Virus record (IMG/VR): IMGVR_UViG_3300037247_001493
Coordinates: 1-30,631 of that record
Reading direction: 5' to 3' (one strand)
Source of the DNA: a virus
Length of the DNA stretch: 30,631 bases
In this document: piece by piece, positions 1 through 8,148 of the stretch
Position numbering within the stretch: the first letter of the stretch is position 1
Layout of the letters: every line of letters begins with the position of its first letter
The notes under the pieces: model-generated
What the model saw: the letters and a program-made list of their open reading frames with translations, nothing else
What the model was told of the DNA's origin: nothing
The model's database searches: none
Program-made: the position numbers and the translations under genes

Positions 1-2618
1 TCTTCTGCCCGGACCTCAACGTAGCCTGCTCTCTGCGCAAGCGCGTCGGGTGCGATAGACCCCGACGCGCTTGCATCAGTGATTTCCGGCAGCCACCGTA
101 GGTCTCGGACTTTCACGAAGCGATCACCGGACCGCCCATAGGACAGTATGGGAAGAGCCTGCAAGTCACGAGCAGCCTTCAGATTCGCGATGACTCTCTC
201 GGGAGTCCCTGTGGACTGAGCCACATCCACGGTGAAGATATACCCCTCGAGGGTCGGGGGAATCTTCAGGTAGTTGATCCCCACATCCTTGACCTTCGGC
301 GTGTCGGTGTCGCCTACGGCGTTGATGACCGCGGCCATCAGGAAGTAGGGTGCAGAGTTAGAGAAGGACGACCATGACATCGTGCTGGTGCCGTCCGCAC
401 CCGTCTCTGTACTGCCAGCGCCTAGAATGTTGTCGTTATCCGTGTTCCAGCGCGATGTTTGTGAGCCGCCAACAGTAACGGCCTGCGCCACAGTGGCAGA
501 GTCCAAGCAGAGCGTGTCCATCACCATGTCATCGGGGCCTGAAAGAATATCGAGTGTTGCTGACGTGCCCTCGCCGCCAGTAAGTGTACCAACCCCGACA
601 GGCGGGGACTGGCGTGCCCCTGCAAACGACACCGCGCCGATTACACTATGCGTTACAGCGGCATTAAAGGTGACAACTACGTCGTTCGCTCCTGTAGCGG
701 GTGCCGCCAGATACCACATGGAGATGCCAAGAAAACCGCCAAAGTTAGCTTTCGTGGTGCTGTTAATTTTGGTCATGGCCACTGCGTTGTAAGTCACACC
801 GGTTGGAATCGCGTCCGCCTCAACGTTGTCATGCGCACTCACGCTAACTATCAACGCCCTATTCGAGCCCGAGCCCGTGGTGTGAGAATGGGTGTTGGAG
901 CTAGCTGCCGCGCTAGTGTCGGAGCTCGCAGCGTCGAACGAGACAGCGGTGTTGTCCCTGTTCAGCACAAGACGGACGCCGAAGGCGTTGCTCGCCTCAC
1001 CCTGGCCTGGAGTGGCGGAGGGCAGGCGTAGCGCGCTGGTGGCGCTCAGGATATCGCCCGCGTCGTTGGCGGTGCGAGCCTCACCGTCCTTGCCGTAATT
1101 GACGTCGATGTACTCGCCCGACGTACTCACCGACAGCCCATCGGCGCTTACACCCACGCGCAGCCATGCACCGGATATGAGCGGCATCCCGCCGTCGATG
1201 AAGGGGAGGTCGATGTAGCCATCGTCCTCGCGGTTGATGCTCACACCCGACTGCGGGTTCGCATTGGGCTGACCGAGGAACTTGACCTCGGCTGTGTCGG
1301 TTGCTGTTCGGATCGCGAAGAGCAGACGCGGTGTCCCATCATCCTCGGCCGACACATAGATGGGCTCGATCTGTTGGTTCGCAACGACGTGGCGGTGCAT
1401 GGAGTGCCAGCCCTTGCCGTTGTGGGCGATCAGACGGGCCTGTCGCCCAGCCTTGCCACCGCCAATAGAGGCGTAGAGGAAGCCGCCCGACGAGTGCATC
1501 GCCCTGATGGGACCAAGCATCTCCGTGACCACGCCATCGCCGTCACTGAAGTCGTTAGGCACTACCTCGAAGCGACGCGCGCCATCGGCTGTGAACATCC
1601 GGTACGTGATAGGCGTGCTATCGTCGTCCACGCCCTGCTGGAACCACAACGCCCCGTCCGAGTGGACGGTCATGCGGCGTCCGTTGTCGCTATGGGCTGT
1701 GAGTGAGAAGACCTTGCGGGTCGTCCAGGTGCCCGGTGCGGTGTCGATTTCCCAGAGGCCTTCACGAGAAGCCAAAAATAATTTGTCCTCGTTGTCGACA
1801 CCGAGTAACACAGCCACGCCCTGGGGGCCGTTGCCGCTAGCGATGTCCACACCTTCATCGGTCCAGTCCACGCCATCGTTGCTGCTGCTATAGAACGTGA
1901 TGGTGCCAGCCGCCTCATGCCACACAACGGCGACAAGCTCGCCGCCAATCTCGACGAGTAACCCAGCGTCGATGTCCTCGTGGGCTGTGACGGAGTTGGA
2001 CAACAGATTGAGGCCGATAGCCGTGGTGGCCGCCGTCCACGTAATCCCGTCCGTGCTGAACTCCGCAACGTGGTCGTTAGTCACTGCGTAGAGGGCATGA
2101 AGCTTTGTCTTGTGCGGGATAAGGTCGAGGGCCACGGCCGTGGTGCCGCTGGCCACCGTGCCGCCACCACCCCAGGTCAGGGTAGAGCCCGTCAACTCAC
2201 GAGAAACGATATTGGCACTCGCCGCGTCCTCCCAGAGGCCCCACGCGCCCGCTTTGAAATCAGTCATGGCGCGCAGGACTTCCAGACCACTGTGGATGGT
2301 TGGCTCAGACCGGATAGGCAGACGGATGTCACCCGCCCGTCTTGTGTCACAGGTGGAGTCATAGAAGCGCCGGTACTCGTCTGGATTGCGTGCGCTGTCC
2401 GACGCCACGCGGTTCCGCCCAAAGCCATGACTGAGGTTGGGATGGACTTTGGTAGTGTAGGGCCCTATGCGTTCCTGACTCTGCCCTCCGAGGGTATCAA
2501 AGCTCTCTGTGAATAGCTCAACATCATATTCCTCAACAGGGACAAGTGCGTCCCGCCCGTTGCGCCGAACACGCCGCTGGACGACCTCATAGGTTTCGCC
2601 ATTGAGCTTAAGCTTCAT
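1..2618 (-). CDS. Large tail fibre / beta-propeller virion protein, partial (runs off the left edge)
   Basis: An uninterrupted frame of 872 codons starts at ATG 2618 and reaches base 1 without a stop, so the C-terminus is missing. The start (MKLKLNGETYEVV) overlaps the stop of the upstream gene as TGATG. Residues 160-500 look like a beta-propeller: two Asp-box-like motifs are visible, STDGITW at 188-194 and SSNDGVDW at 245-252, with further repeats such as HSDGALWF. Residues of about 570-760 form a second beta domain rich in S, T and G (SHTTGSGSNRALIVSVSAHD, then MWYLAAPATGANDVVVTF), of a type I know from phage and bacterial surface proteins. The last visible part, about 795-860, is a mixed alpha/beta segment. 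The likely role is glycan or receptor contact at the tail tip. The function is inferred from fold-like signatures and position. Confidence 0.8.
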   Translation of the reverse strand, partial: MKLKLNGETYEVVQRRVRRNGRDALVPVEEYDVELFTESFDTLGGQSQERIGPYTTKVHPNLSHGFGRNRVASDSARNPDEYRRFYDSTCDTRRAGDIRLPIRSEPTIHSGLEVLRAMTDFKAGAWGLWEDAASANIVSRELTGSTLTWGGGGTVASGTTAVALDLIPHKTKLHALYAVTNDHVAEFSTDGITWTAATTAIGLNLLSNSVTAHEDIDAGLLVEIGGELVAVVWHEAAGTITFYSSSNDGVDWTDEGVDIASGNGPQGVAVLLGVDNEDKLFLASREGLWEIDTAPGTWTTRKVFSLTAHSDNGRRMTVHSDGALWFQQGVDDDSTPITYRMFTADGARRFEVVPNDFSDGDGVVTEMLGPIRAMHSSGGFLYASIGGGKAGRQARLIAHNGKGWHSMHRHVVANQQIEPIYVSAEDDGTPRLLFAIRTATDTAEVKFLGQPNANPQSGVSINREDDGYIDLPFIDGGMPLISGAWLRVGVSADGLSVSTSGEYIDVNYGKDGEARTANDAGDILSATSALRLPSATPGQGEASNAFGVRLVLNRDNTAVSFDAASSDTSAAASSNTHSHTTGSGSNRALIVSVSAHDNVEADAIPTGVTYNAVAMTKINSTTKANFGGFLGISMWYLAAPATGANDVVVTFNAAVTHSVIGAVSFAGARQSPPVGVGTLTGGEGTSATLDILSGPDDMVMDTLCLDSATVAQAVTVGGSQTSRWNTDNDNILGAGSTETGADGTSTMSWSSFSNSAPYFLMAAVINAVGDTDTPKVKDVGINYLKIPPTLEGYIFTVDVAQSTGTPERVIANLKAARDLQALPILSYGRSGDRFVKVRDLRWLPEITDASASGSIAPDALAQRAGYVEVRAE

Positions 2619-3892
2619 CAGCGTTCCAGTATGAGGAAGCGATTAAATGGGGAAACGCTATCTCTCTGCTGACTCCACCCGAACCGCCTGGATGCCGCCA
2701 GCCGGGGCATGCGGGCATGGGGCAGCAGCAAGGCCACCTCATCCTGGCCCAGTTTTTGAATCTCCTTGTACCAAGGATCGCGGGTGCGGGCGTATTCGGT
2801 CCTACCCAGGATTTCAGCCGCTCTGGCCACCAAGAGGTCGACCTGCTCGCCATCAATCTCCACAACGTCGGTATCCACCGTGGGTAGAGTGAGCGTATTC
2901 AGACCGATGAGCCTCAGTATCCTGCCAGAGGCGGGTGCTACATTCTCGCTCAGGGGGAAGTAGTTGCCCTTGGGGCGATTCATCTCAGCCTGAACCTGTA
3001 TGCCCAGCAGTGTCCGGACAGTCGTTGGTAGCGTGTACTGCACGATAGGCGCCCCCACGTAGGCGTGAACGGCATCGAAGTAGGCCGTCTCGCCGTCCGC
3101 GACCTCGCAGCTAACGGTCATCTCGGTAGCGTCGACGGGCACTGCGGCGTCCACCAAGGTCACGCCAGGTCCTTCCCACTCGCTGCCCGCACTGTGGTAG
3201 GCGCCGTTTGAGTACGTAGAGCCGTCGAAAGTGACGCGGAGTCGCGCCGCGCTGGCCACCGAGGCCCAAACCCAGCCTGCAAAACGCAGCGTGCGGCCTG
3301 CTATTTCGTTGATGTTGACCGAGGTGAACAGGTTCTGCTCAAGGCCCTCCACGGCACCCGAGGCTGTTATCTTCGCGGACCGTATCCCGTGGATGAGCCG
3401 TGCGGTTTCGGCCGCCTTGGTCGGTGTGCCGATATCTGTCCAGTCGGTGAACGTGCCGACATCAAAGCTCGGATTGAGCAGCAGATTGTCCACGACCAGG
3501 GTCTCGTCTCGAACATAGACGTAGAGGTCTGAGAACAGGCTCTCGATGGCGCGATCGATGGCGTTGTGTTTGAAGGCGGGATCGATGAAATGTAGCTCAT
3601 ATCCGACGCCACTGGCGACCTGGTTGGTGAAGGCGAAGTTAACCGCCCCCGTGGTCGTAGACGCCACGTAGCCTCCGGAGGCCTTGATGCGGCGTATCTC
3701 CCCGCCGTTGTCCCCATCAGTCGGGATTATCCAACCCGTGAGACCGTCGTCTTCTTCTGTCAGGTTGGCCAACTCGGTGTCCACCCATGAAGTGCCATCG
3801 GAGAGCCCCGCAGACGTCGTGGTGAGAGCTCGATAGTCGCCGACGAACTCGCTGAGGAACCTCCGTATCGTGGAGCGAAGAGTCGTAGCCAT
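2618..3892 (-). CDS. Structural protein with an internal carbohydrate-binding-like domain
   Basis: This gene encodes 424 aa. The N-terminus (MATTLRSTIRRFLSEFVGDY, then alternating T/G/D-rich strands including DGLTGWIIPTDGDNGGEIRR) resembles small beta modules of phage neck and tail adaptor proteins. Residues of about 135-275 begin NLLLNPSFDVGTFTDWT and run to DAVHAYVGAP; the N-P-S-F-x-x-G-x-x-x-W pattern is typical of CBM_4_9-like jelly-roll carbohydrate-binding modules. The C-terminus returns to a helical region with EIDGEQVDLLVARAAEILGR. An adaptor with a glycan-binding insert is a reasonable reading but is inference. The stop overlaps the start of the next gene by TGATG, so the two are probably translated together. 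Confidence 0.75.
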   Translation of the reverse strand: MATTLRSTIRRFLSEFVGDYRALTTTSAGLSDGTSWVDTELANLTEEDDGLTGWIIPTDGDNGGEIRRIKASGGYVASTTTGAVNFAFTNQVASGVGYELHFIDPAFKHNAIDRAIESLFSDLYVYVRDETLVVDNLLLNPSFDVGTFTDWTDIGTPTKAAETARLIHGIRSAKITASGAVEGLEQNLFTSVNINEIAGRTLRFAGWVWASVASAARLRVTFDGSTYSNGAYHSAGSEWEGPGVTLVDAAVPVDATEMTVSCEVADGETAYFDAVHAYVGAPIVQYTLPTTVRTLLGIQVQAEMNRPKGNYFPLSENVAPASGRILRLIGLNTLTLPTVDTDVVEIDGEQVDLLVARAAEILGRTEYARTRDPWYKEIQKLGQDEVALLLPHARMPRLAASRRFGWSQQRDSVSPFNRFLILER

Positions 3893-4186
3893 TTACGAGA
3901 ACCTCACCAAGACTTCAAACGTATCTTGGGCACTGAGTACCCCTTGGCCGTCTGACAACGTGACGGTGTACTCGACTCTGTATGTACCCACCTCGTCCGT
4001 CACGCTGGTTGCAACCTGGTATGTGGCCTCATCGGCACTAACGGTCATGGCAGCGGCGTTTACTCGCAGGGTGTTTCCGACCGCATCCCACACGCTGACC
4101 GTGGCTGAAGTAATTGCGTGTTTCTTCCCATTCAGGGTAGCGCGGATACCTAGATTCACGTTGTCGGCAGTGTAGTAGTTAGGCAT
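3893..4186 (-). CDS. Small beta-sandwich virion protein
   Basis: This gene encodes 97 aa (MPNYYTADNVNLGIRATLNG to FEVLVRFS). The strand pattern, with phrases such as ATVSVWDAVGN and VGTYRVEYTVTLSDGQG, suggests one Ig-like or BppU-N-like sandwich. It is a stand-alone version of the kind of domain found at the N-terminus of the 432-aa protein at 8148-9446. Its stop codon is immediately followed by the ATG of the 424-aa gene. It probably acts as an adaptor or linker in the tail fibre complex. I see no catalytic residues, and the family assignment is by pattern only. Confidence 0.7.
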   Translation of the reverse strand: MPNYYTADNVNLGIRATLNGKKHAITSATVSVWDAVGNTLRVNAAAMTVSADEATYQVATSVTDEVGTYRVEYTVTLSDGQGVLSAQDTFEVLVRFS

Positions 4187-4197
4187 TTCGCCTCCGG

Positions 4198-4392
4198 CTA
4201 TACTCCACGGCTATCAGGGATCAGGGGCACTTCGCGAGTCTCCTCTATGATGGTCAGCGCGCGCCCGTCTTCTATGACGGCTACTAGGCGCGCGTCTTCT
4301 ATGACGGGCAGAGTGGGTGGGTGGACCAGCACCCCAGGGGGCACGGTTGCGGCCCCCTGGGATAACAGCATTATCTGCGCAATGATACCCAT
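4198..4392 (-). CDS. Short repeat protein (IEDxR-type repeats)
   Basis: This gene encodes 64 aa. The N-terminal 20 residues are hydrophobic (MGIIAQIMLLSQGAATVPPG). The second half consists of three to four imperfect 9-11-residue repeats: PVIEDARLVA, VIEDGRALTI, IEETREVPL, IPDSR. The DNA repeats too (cttctatgac on the plus strand around 4270 and 4297). Short beta-strand repeats of the form x-V-x-x-E-x-R-x-x are seen in small structural proteins of many environmental phages and may form a solenoid stalk; that is inference. It sits between small tail genes. The start is the first ATG, after the stop of the upstream gene. Confidence 0.65.
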   Translation of the reverse strand: MGIIAQIMLLSQGAATVPPGVLVHPPTLPVIEDARLVAVIEDGRALTIIEETREVPLIPDSRGV

Positions 4393-4395
4393 TCT

Positions 4396-4668
4396 TTACC
4401 CCGCAGTCAGAATCTTGGTAACGGCTTCCTTCAACTCATCAACCGTCCAGGGCTCCGATGAGGGGATTTTCCATCGCACGAGTGCCTTAGTGTACCTGCG
4501 CTCCCCCTCTTTCCTGGCATGGATGGTGATGTGCCATGTATCTGTTGGAAGATCATAGACCGTCCCCATGAGCACCGGCAGTGGAGTATGTCCTTTTCCA
4601 GTCCTCAAGACTTGCTGGTCACACCACGGCATAACTTCCTGGATGACCTTCTTCATGACTTCCTTCAT
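4396..4668 (-). CDS. Hypothetical protein in the tail cluster
   Basis: This gene encodes 90 aa (MKEVMKKVIQEVMPWCDQQV to KEAVTKILTAG). I do not recognise it. It starts with an amphipathic basic helix, has a central strand-rich part (DTWHITIHARKEGERRYTKA) and ends in a helix, suggesting a compact alpha/beta fold with no signal peptide or membrane segment. The ATG lies 3 bases after the stop of the 111-aa gene, and the gene ends just before the 64-aa repeat gene. Its place in the fibre cluster suggests a structural or assembly role, but nothing in the sequence proves that. Confidence 0.65.
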   Translation of the reverse strand: MKEVMKKVIQEVMPWCDQQVLRTGKGHTPLPVLMGTVYDLPTDTWHITIHARKEGERRYTKALVRWKIPSSEPWTVDELKEAVTKILTAG

Positions 4669-4671
4669 GAC

Positions 4672-5007
4672 TCACGCTCCAAAGGTGAACTCCGCTGAAC
4701 CGTGTCCGTATGTCCAGAATCGCTGGGAGTCATCTTCCCACTCCTTCGTCGCGGTCTGGTCCACGAACTTGAAAACGCCGCGCTTGCAGGTGTCATCGGC
4801 ACTATTGACAATCTGTGTGTATAGGCCTTCGCCAAGATGTGTTGTATCTGTCGCGTCCGTGTTGGCGAGGGCGCCGCCATCCTTTGTGAGTTTGATATCG
4901 CCGGTGGCGAATGTCACGGGCGTGCTCTCGTAGTCAGTTGCGCCGGCATCTATAAGAGGTAACTCGAAAGCATTCGCTACACCGTACTTGAACAGGATGT
5001 CCGACAT
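4672..5007 (-). CDS. Small tail-associated beta protein
   Basis: This gene encodes 111 aa. The layout is TFATGDIKLTKDGGALANTD, GEGLYTQIVNS, KFVDQTATKEWEDDSQRFWT and a closing YGHGSAEF. This matches a small beta-sandwich family I know only as hypothetical virion proteins of environmental phages (GD-x-K-x-x-K-D-G-G-A, then a G-x-Y-x-x-x strand, then DQ-x-x-K-x-W-E-D). It probably provides an attachment or collar module next to the depolymerase. The ATG overlaps the stop of the lyase-like gene as TAATG, which argues for coupled expression of the two. The family call is from memory and was not searched. Confidence 0.75.
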   Translation of the reverse strand: MSDILFKYGVANAFELPLIDAGATDYESTPVTFATGDIKLTKDGGALANTDATDTTHLGEGLYTQIVNSADDTCKRGVFKFVDQTATKEWEDDSQRFWTYGHGSAEFTFGA

Positions 5008-6539
5008 TACCGCACTCCTCGGCCCATGCCACGGGCCATGCCACTCCCCATCTTATCCAGCCGCCAGCGTATCTTGGTCCCGTGCAGGAAGTGCTCGATG
5101 AACGGGATGTCATAAGCGTCAGCCTTGGTTGGGCTTGCAACGTAGTCGATACTAGGGTCAAGCCCGTTGTCTTCCAGCCACGTGTCAGGGAGACTGTCGC
5201 CCGACGTGTCAGTCCAGGGTGTGCCGGCAGCGGGGGAAGGAGCGCCACCATAATCGTCAGGATGGTCCCTCGCCGACTCGGTGCTCGGCCCTGTCCCGTT
5301 GGTGATGTGGTCGACGATGTCGCTGTCGATGACATCTTGAATGTCGGAAAGGGTGCCATCAGCCTGAAGTTGATGCTGCGCCCCACAATCTGTTAACAGG
5401 TCAGCCCGTGAATCGACAGCGGACTGGATTCTGATCGGGACCAGAGGGTCGGCTAGGGGTGACTCACGCTGCCAGCCAGAAGGAAGTTCTTCCCCGGCAG
5501 TATAGAAATTCAACGTGGTATAACCGTGTTCAAAGAGAGCCCACTGGTCGGCATTGGGAGTAGAGCTTGGTGGGTGAGAGCCAAATATATTACCACTCAC
5601 ATAGAAACTAGCATCGACCGTCCACTCTATCTGGTTCGCCCTCCGGGATGCGCGGTACTCAACAAAGCTTGAGCCGTTTGAAAAGGGGCCTTCGGTGTAA
5701 TGATTGTTGATGTAGTCTACCTCTGGCCCTCCCGCACCGCCTTGGTCCCCATCTTTAAAGTTGTAGATGACATTGTTAACCCATTGGACACCTTGAGCGG
5801 CGATGCGCGGGTTTCGGTCTTCGTTGTGGGCGAGGATATTATGGTGACCAGAAATGCGGTAAGTCAACGCCACAGGAGGCTCGCTGTACAAGGGGTCGTT
5901 ATCTTGATCGCGCCCAAGCAACATCCCTTTGCTATGAGTCTCCAACCCCTCTGAGAGGAAACAGCGTTGGAGCGTAACGTCATAAGTGTCTGTGCCACCA
6001 GATGCCAGCTGTAGGACGTAAACTTGTACTACCTCGTCATTCCCCCACTGCATAGATAGATGGTCGATGATAATGTCGTGGCCACCATTTATGCCCATAC
6101 AGTCCTGCTGGCCAGGCGTACCCTTCGGTGCGCGAATCCGCATGTACCTCCAGACAATGTTGTGCGCCGACCCGTCACGGTCAGTGGAATATGCCCCTAT
6201 CCCATATGTCTGTATCCCGCCGCCAGGCGCAGTCTGCCCTGCGACGTAGATACCGTCAGTGGCAATTACAGGACCCGCCCCCGTGATGGTTCCACCCGTG
6301 GTGAAGACGATGATGTCCAGCTTACCTGCCGTCACCTGGTTCGTCAGGATGTCGGCAAAGCTACCAGCACCGCTACTGTTGGTATTCGTGACCTTGTGGA
6401 CACGAATGTCGGTCCGGTCATAGGTCGATAAGGCCAAAGCACCATGTCCCTCTGCGCCGGGGAAGGCGATGCGCTGCCAGGCCGCACCCGCGTTGGCTTT
6501 GACCTTGTAGCCGCTTGAGTCCAGTATCCCTGCCGCCAT
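5007..6539 (-). CDS. Pectate-lyase-fold protein, probable virion polysaccharide depolymerase
   Basis: This gene encodes 510 aa. It has the hallmarks of PL1-like pectate lyases with a right-handed beta-helix: AFPGAEGHG at 25-33, IVFTTGGTI at 77-85, VAGQTAPGGGIQTYG at 99-113, WRYMRIRAP at 130-138, IIIDHLSMQWGNDE at 156-169, HHNILAHNEDRNPR at 232-245 and WVNNVIYNF at 253-261. The acidic WGNDE and the RNPR arginine lie where calcium-binding and catalytic residues are expected. Near residue 450 there is a DTSGDSLPDTWLEDNGLDPS motif like the calcium-binding dockerin or thrombospondin-type repeats of secreted bacterial lyases. There is no signal peptide, as expected for a virion protein. The substrate is probably a uronate-containing capsule or matrix glycan (inference). 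The basic tail MGSGMARGMGRGVR is odd. Confidence 0.88.
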   Translation of the reverse strand: MAAGILDSSGYKVKANAGAAWQRIAFPGAEGHGALALSTYDRTDIRVHKVTNTNSSGAGSFADILTNQVTAGKLDIIVFTTGGTITGAGPVIATDGIYVAGQTAPGGGIQTYGIGAYSTDRDGSAHNIVWRYMRIRAPKGTPGQQDCMGINGGHDIIIDHLSMQWGNDEVVQVYVLQLASGGTDTYDVTLQRCFLSEGLETHSKGMLLGRDQDNDPLYSEPPVALTYRISGHHNILAHNEDRNPRIAAQGVQWVNNVIYNFKDGDQGGAGGPEVDYINNHYTEGPFSNGSSFVEYRASRRANQIEWTVDASFYVSGNIFGSHPPSSTPNADQWALFEHGYTTLNFYTAGEELPSGWQRESPLADPLVPIRIQSAVDSRADLLTDCGAQHQLQADGTLSDIQDVIDSDIVDHITNGTGPSTESARDHPDDYGGAPSPAAGTPWTDTSGDSLPDTWLEDNGLDPSIDYVASPTKADAYDIPFIEHFLHGTKIRWRLDKMGSGMARGMGRGVR

Positions 6540-6815
6540 CTAGTTAAACGTCCTCCCGAAGAAGCGCTTGCGCTTGAAAATACCAGACCGGTATCCGAGG
6601 GCGGTCTGAGGCTGCTGCTCTACGATTGCGCCGGCAGCCACGATGCCCGTGTACATGCCCCAAAGGTGCTGTCTGTCTAAGTTGGAAACGCTCCCGTCCG
6701 AGAATGGTAAAATGTGGTCATCGGCGCTACAGAAGTTCCAGGCCGATAGGCGATCAGCTAAATCAGTGTCACTCGTATCCAGTTCATTTTGTATGAATAT
6801 CGGTATAAGCGGCAT
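6540..6815 (-). CDS. Hypothetical protein upstream of the lyase-like gene
   Basis: This gene encodes 91 aa (MPLIPIFIQNELDTSDTDLA to KRKRFFGRTFN). I do not recognise it. The middle is acidic and serine-rich, while the C-terminus is strongly basic and aromatic (GIFKRKRFFGRTFN). No transmembrane segment is convincing. The stop TAG is directly followed by the ATG of the lyase-like protein, and the start lies 4 bases after the upstream stop, so it is tightly embedded in the fibre operon. It could be a small chaperone or linker for the neighbouring beta-helix protein; this is only a guess from position. Confidence 0.65.
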   Translation of the reverse strand: MPLIPIFIQNELDTSDTDLADRLSAWNFCSADDHILPFSDGSVSNLDRQHLWGMYTGIVAAGAIVEQQPQTALGYRSGIFKRKRFFGRTFN

Positions 6816-6819
6816 GGCC

Positions 6820-8148
6820 TTAGAATATCTCTCGCCAGGTCAGTGACCCTTCCACAGTCGCGGCAGATACACCGCCGATAGGTCTAACAGCGAGCACAAC
6901 TGTCCGTAAAGTCGTGCCATCTATAGCAACTCCCAAGGCCAGAGCACTTGCTAGCTCACCGCCACCCGAACCTTGCCCCGACCCACCTCCACCTGTTTCA
7001 ATATATCCGCCGTCCACGATTACGCCGCCCGTGAGCGTGTTGGCGGTTGCACCAACAGCCGTTTGGACAGCGCTATTAGCGAGATCACTATAGGTAAAGG
7101 TCCCGGCTACCGTAGGGTTGAATACCAATAACCACTCAAGGAGTTCGCTGGCTGTGTGTACCTGCATAGCGGCCTTGAGAAACTTGATAGTAGCGCCGAC
7201 ATGAGTAGCTTTTAGCCGAACACCTACTACAGCAAAGATGGAGTTCTCTGCGTTGGTAACTACTCCCACTCCGGCAGTCGAATGGTATCGGACGATCCCG
7301 ATGTCGTCCGTCCCACCTTCCGATATTACCGTGCAACAAATGACTCGCATTGAGCAGACGCCGGAATCAGTGGTCGTGACGATCTGGTAGCGAAGGGGGA
7401 GGTTCGGTGTAGAGGACCACGGAATTGTAAGGGTGTTCGCCACCTCGACTTCATGAACATAGACTATGCTGCCCTCTATCTCAAACCCAAAGCGCACGCG
7501 CCCTACGGAGAGCCACTGGAAATCGATCACAAATATCTGGGCCTTCGTCACGTTTAGAGTGAATCCGGAAGGATTGGCAGCGTCATCTCCCCCGTCTAAG
7601 GTATCGAGATTCCAGCTAGTTTGCGCAACAGTCGTATCTACTGCGCTCCCTGAATCTTTCGTCCTGGTGGTGATGCCTATCGTACCTGCATCAGATTCAA
7701 AGAAAGCCCCGTTATCGTCGTCGAATAGACCTATGCGGCGCTCACAGCCGGTCTTGACACCGCTGGCAAGCTCCAACACGCCCGTCATGAGGATAAGTTG
7801 CGACTTCCCGGGCTGATAGTTAAAGCGTCGGAATGTTTGTCTAGTGCGCAGACCGGCCGTGGTGTTGGTCGAAGTAAAGTCGATATACGGTTTGTTGGCG
7901 GTGGGGGTGGTCGTCGCCATTGTGCCTGATTCAAGCTGCTCATCCCAAAATAGCGGCGCGCTGTCAGCACCCAGGAGCTTGGAGTCAAAGATTGTAGTTG
8001 GCTCAGATACACGTAAACGCCCAAAGGCATCTACAAGAGGACTATGCGCGGTGAGGCTCTCTAGCTGCACCTTCTGATACTTAACCCCGCCACGGTCGTC
8101 AGCGGCATATACATCGCCGGTTCCTGGGAGGGTTGTGTTATCAGCCAT
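6820..8148 (-). CDS. Beta-rich tail fibre / receptor-binding-type protein
   Basis: The gene encodes 442 aa when started at MADNTTLPGTGDVYAADDRG. I chose ATG 8148 over a GTG three codons earlier because GGAG lies 4 bases upstream and it forms a TGATG overlap with the previous stop. The N-terminus (YQKVQLESL, VDAFGRLRVSEPTTIFDSK) is a pattern I know from tail proteins of environmental phages. The middle has a lectin-like jelly-roll look (FVIDFQWLSVGRVRFGFEIE). A glycine hinge (GGGGSGQGSGGG) near residue 385 separates a C-terminal strand-rich tail ending SLTWREIF. The role is probably surface recognition; no enzyme motif is seen. Confidence 0.8.
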   Translation of the reverse strand: MADNTTLPGTGDVYAADDRGGVKYQKVQLESLTAHSPLVDAFGRLRVSEPTTIFDSKLLGADSAPLFWDEQLESGTMATTTPTANKPYIDFTSTNTTAGLRTRQTFRRFNYQPGKSQLILMTGVLELASGVKTGCERRIGLFDDDNGAFFESDAGTIGITTRTKDSGSAVDTTVAQTSWNLDTLDGGDDAANPSGFTLNVTKAQIFVIDFQWLSVGRVRFGFEIEGSIVYVHEVEVANTLTIPWSSTPNLPLRYQIVTTTDSGVCSMRVICCTVISEGGTDDIGIVRYHSTAGVGVVTNAENSIFAVVGVRLKATHVGATIKFLKAAMQVHTASELLEWLLVFNPTVAGTFTYSDLANSAVQTAVGATANTLTGGVIVDGGYIETGGGGSGQGSGGGELASALALGVAIDGTTLRTVVLAVRPIGGVSAATVEGSLTWREIF

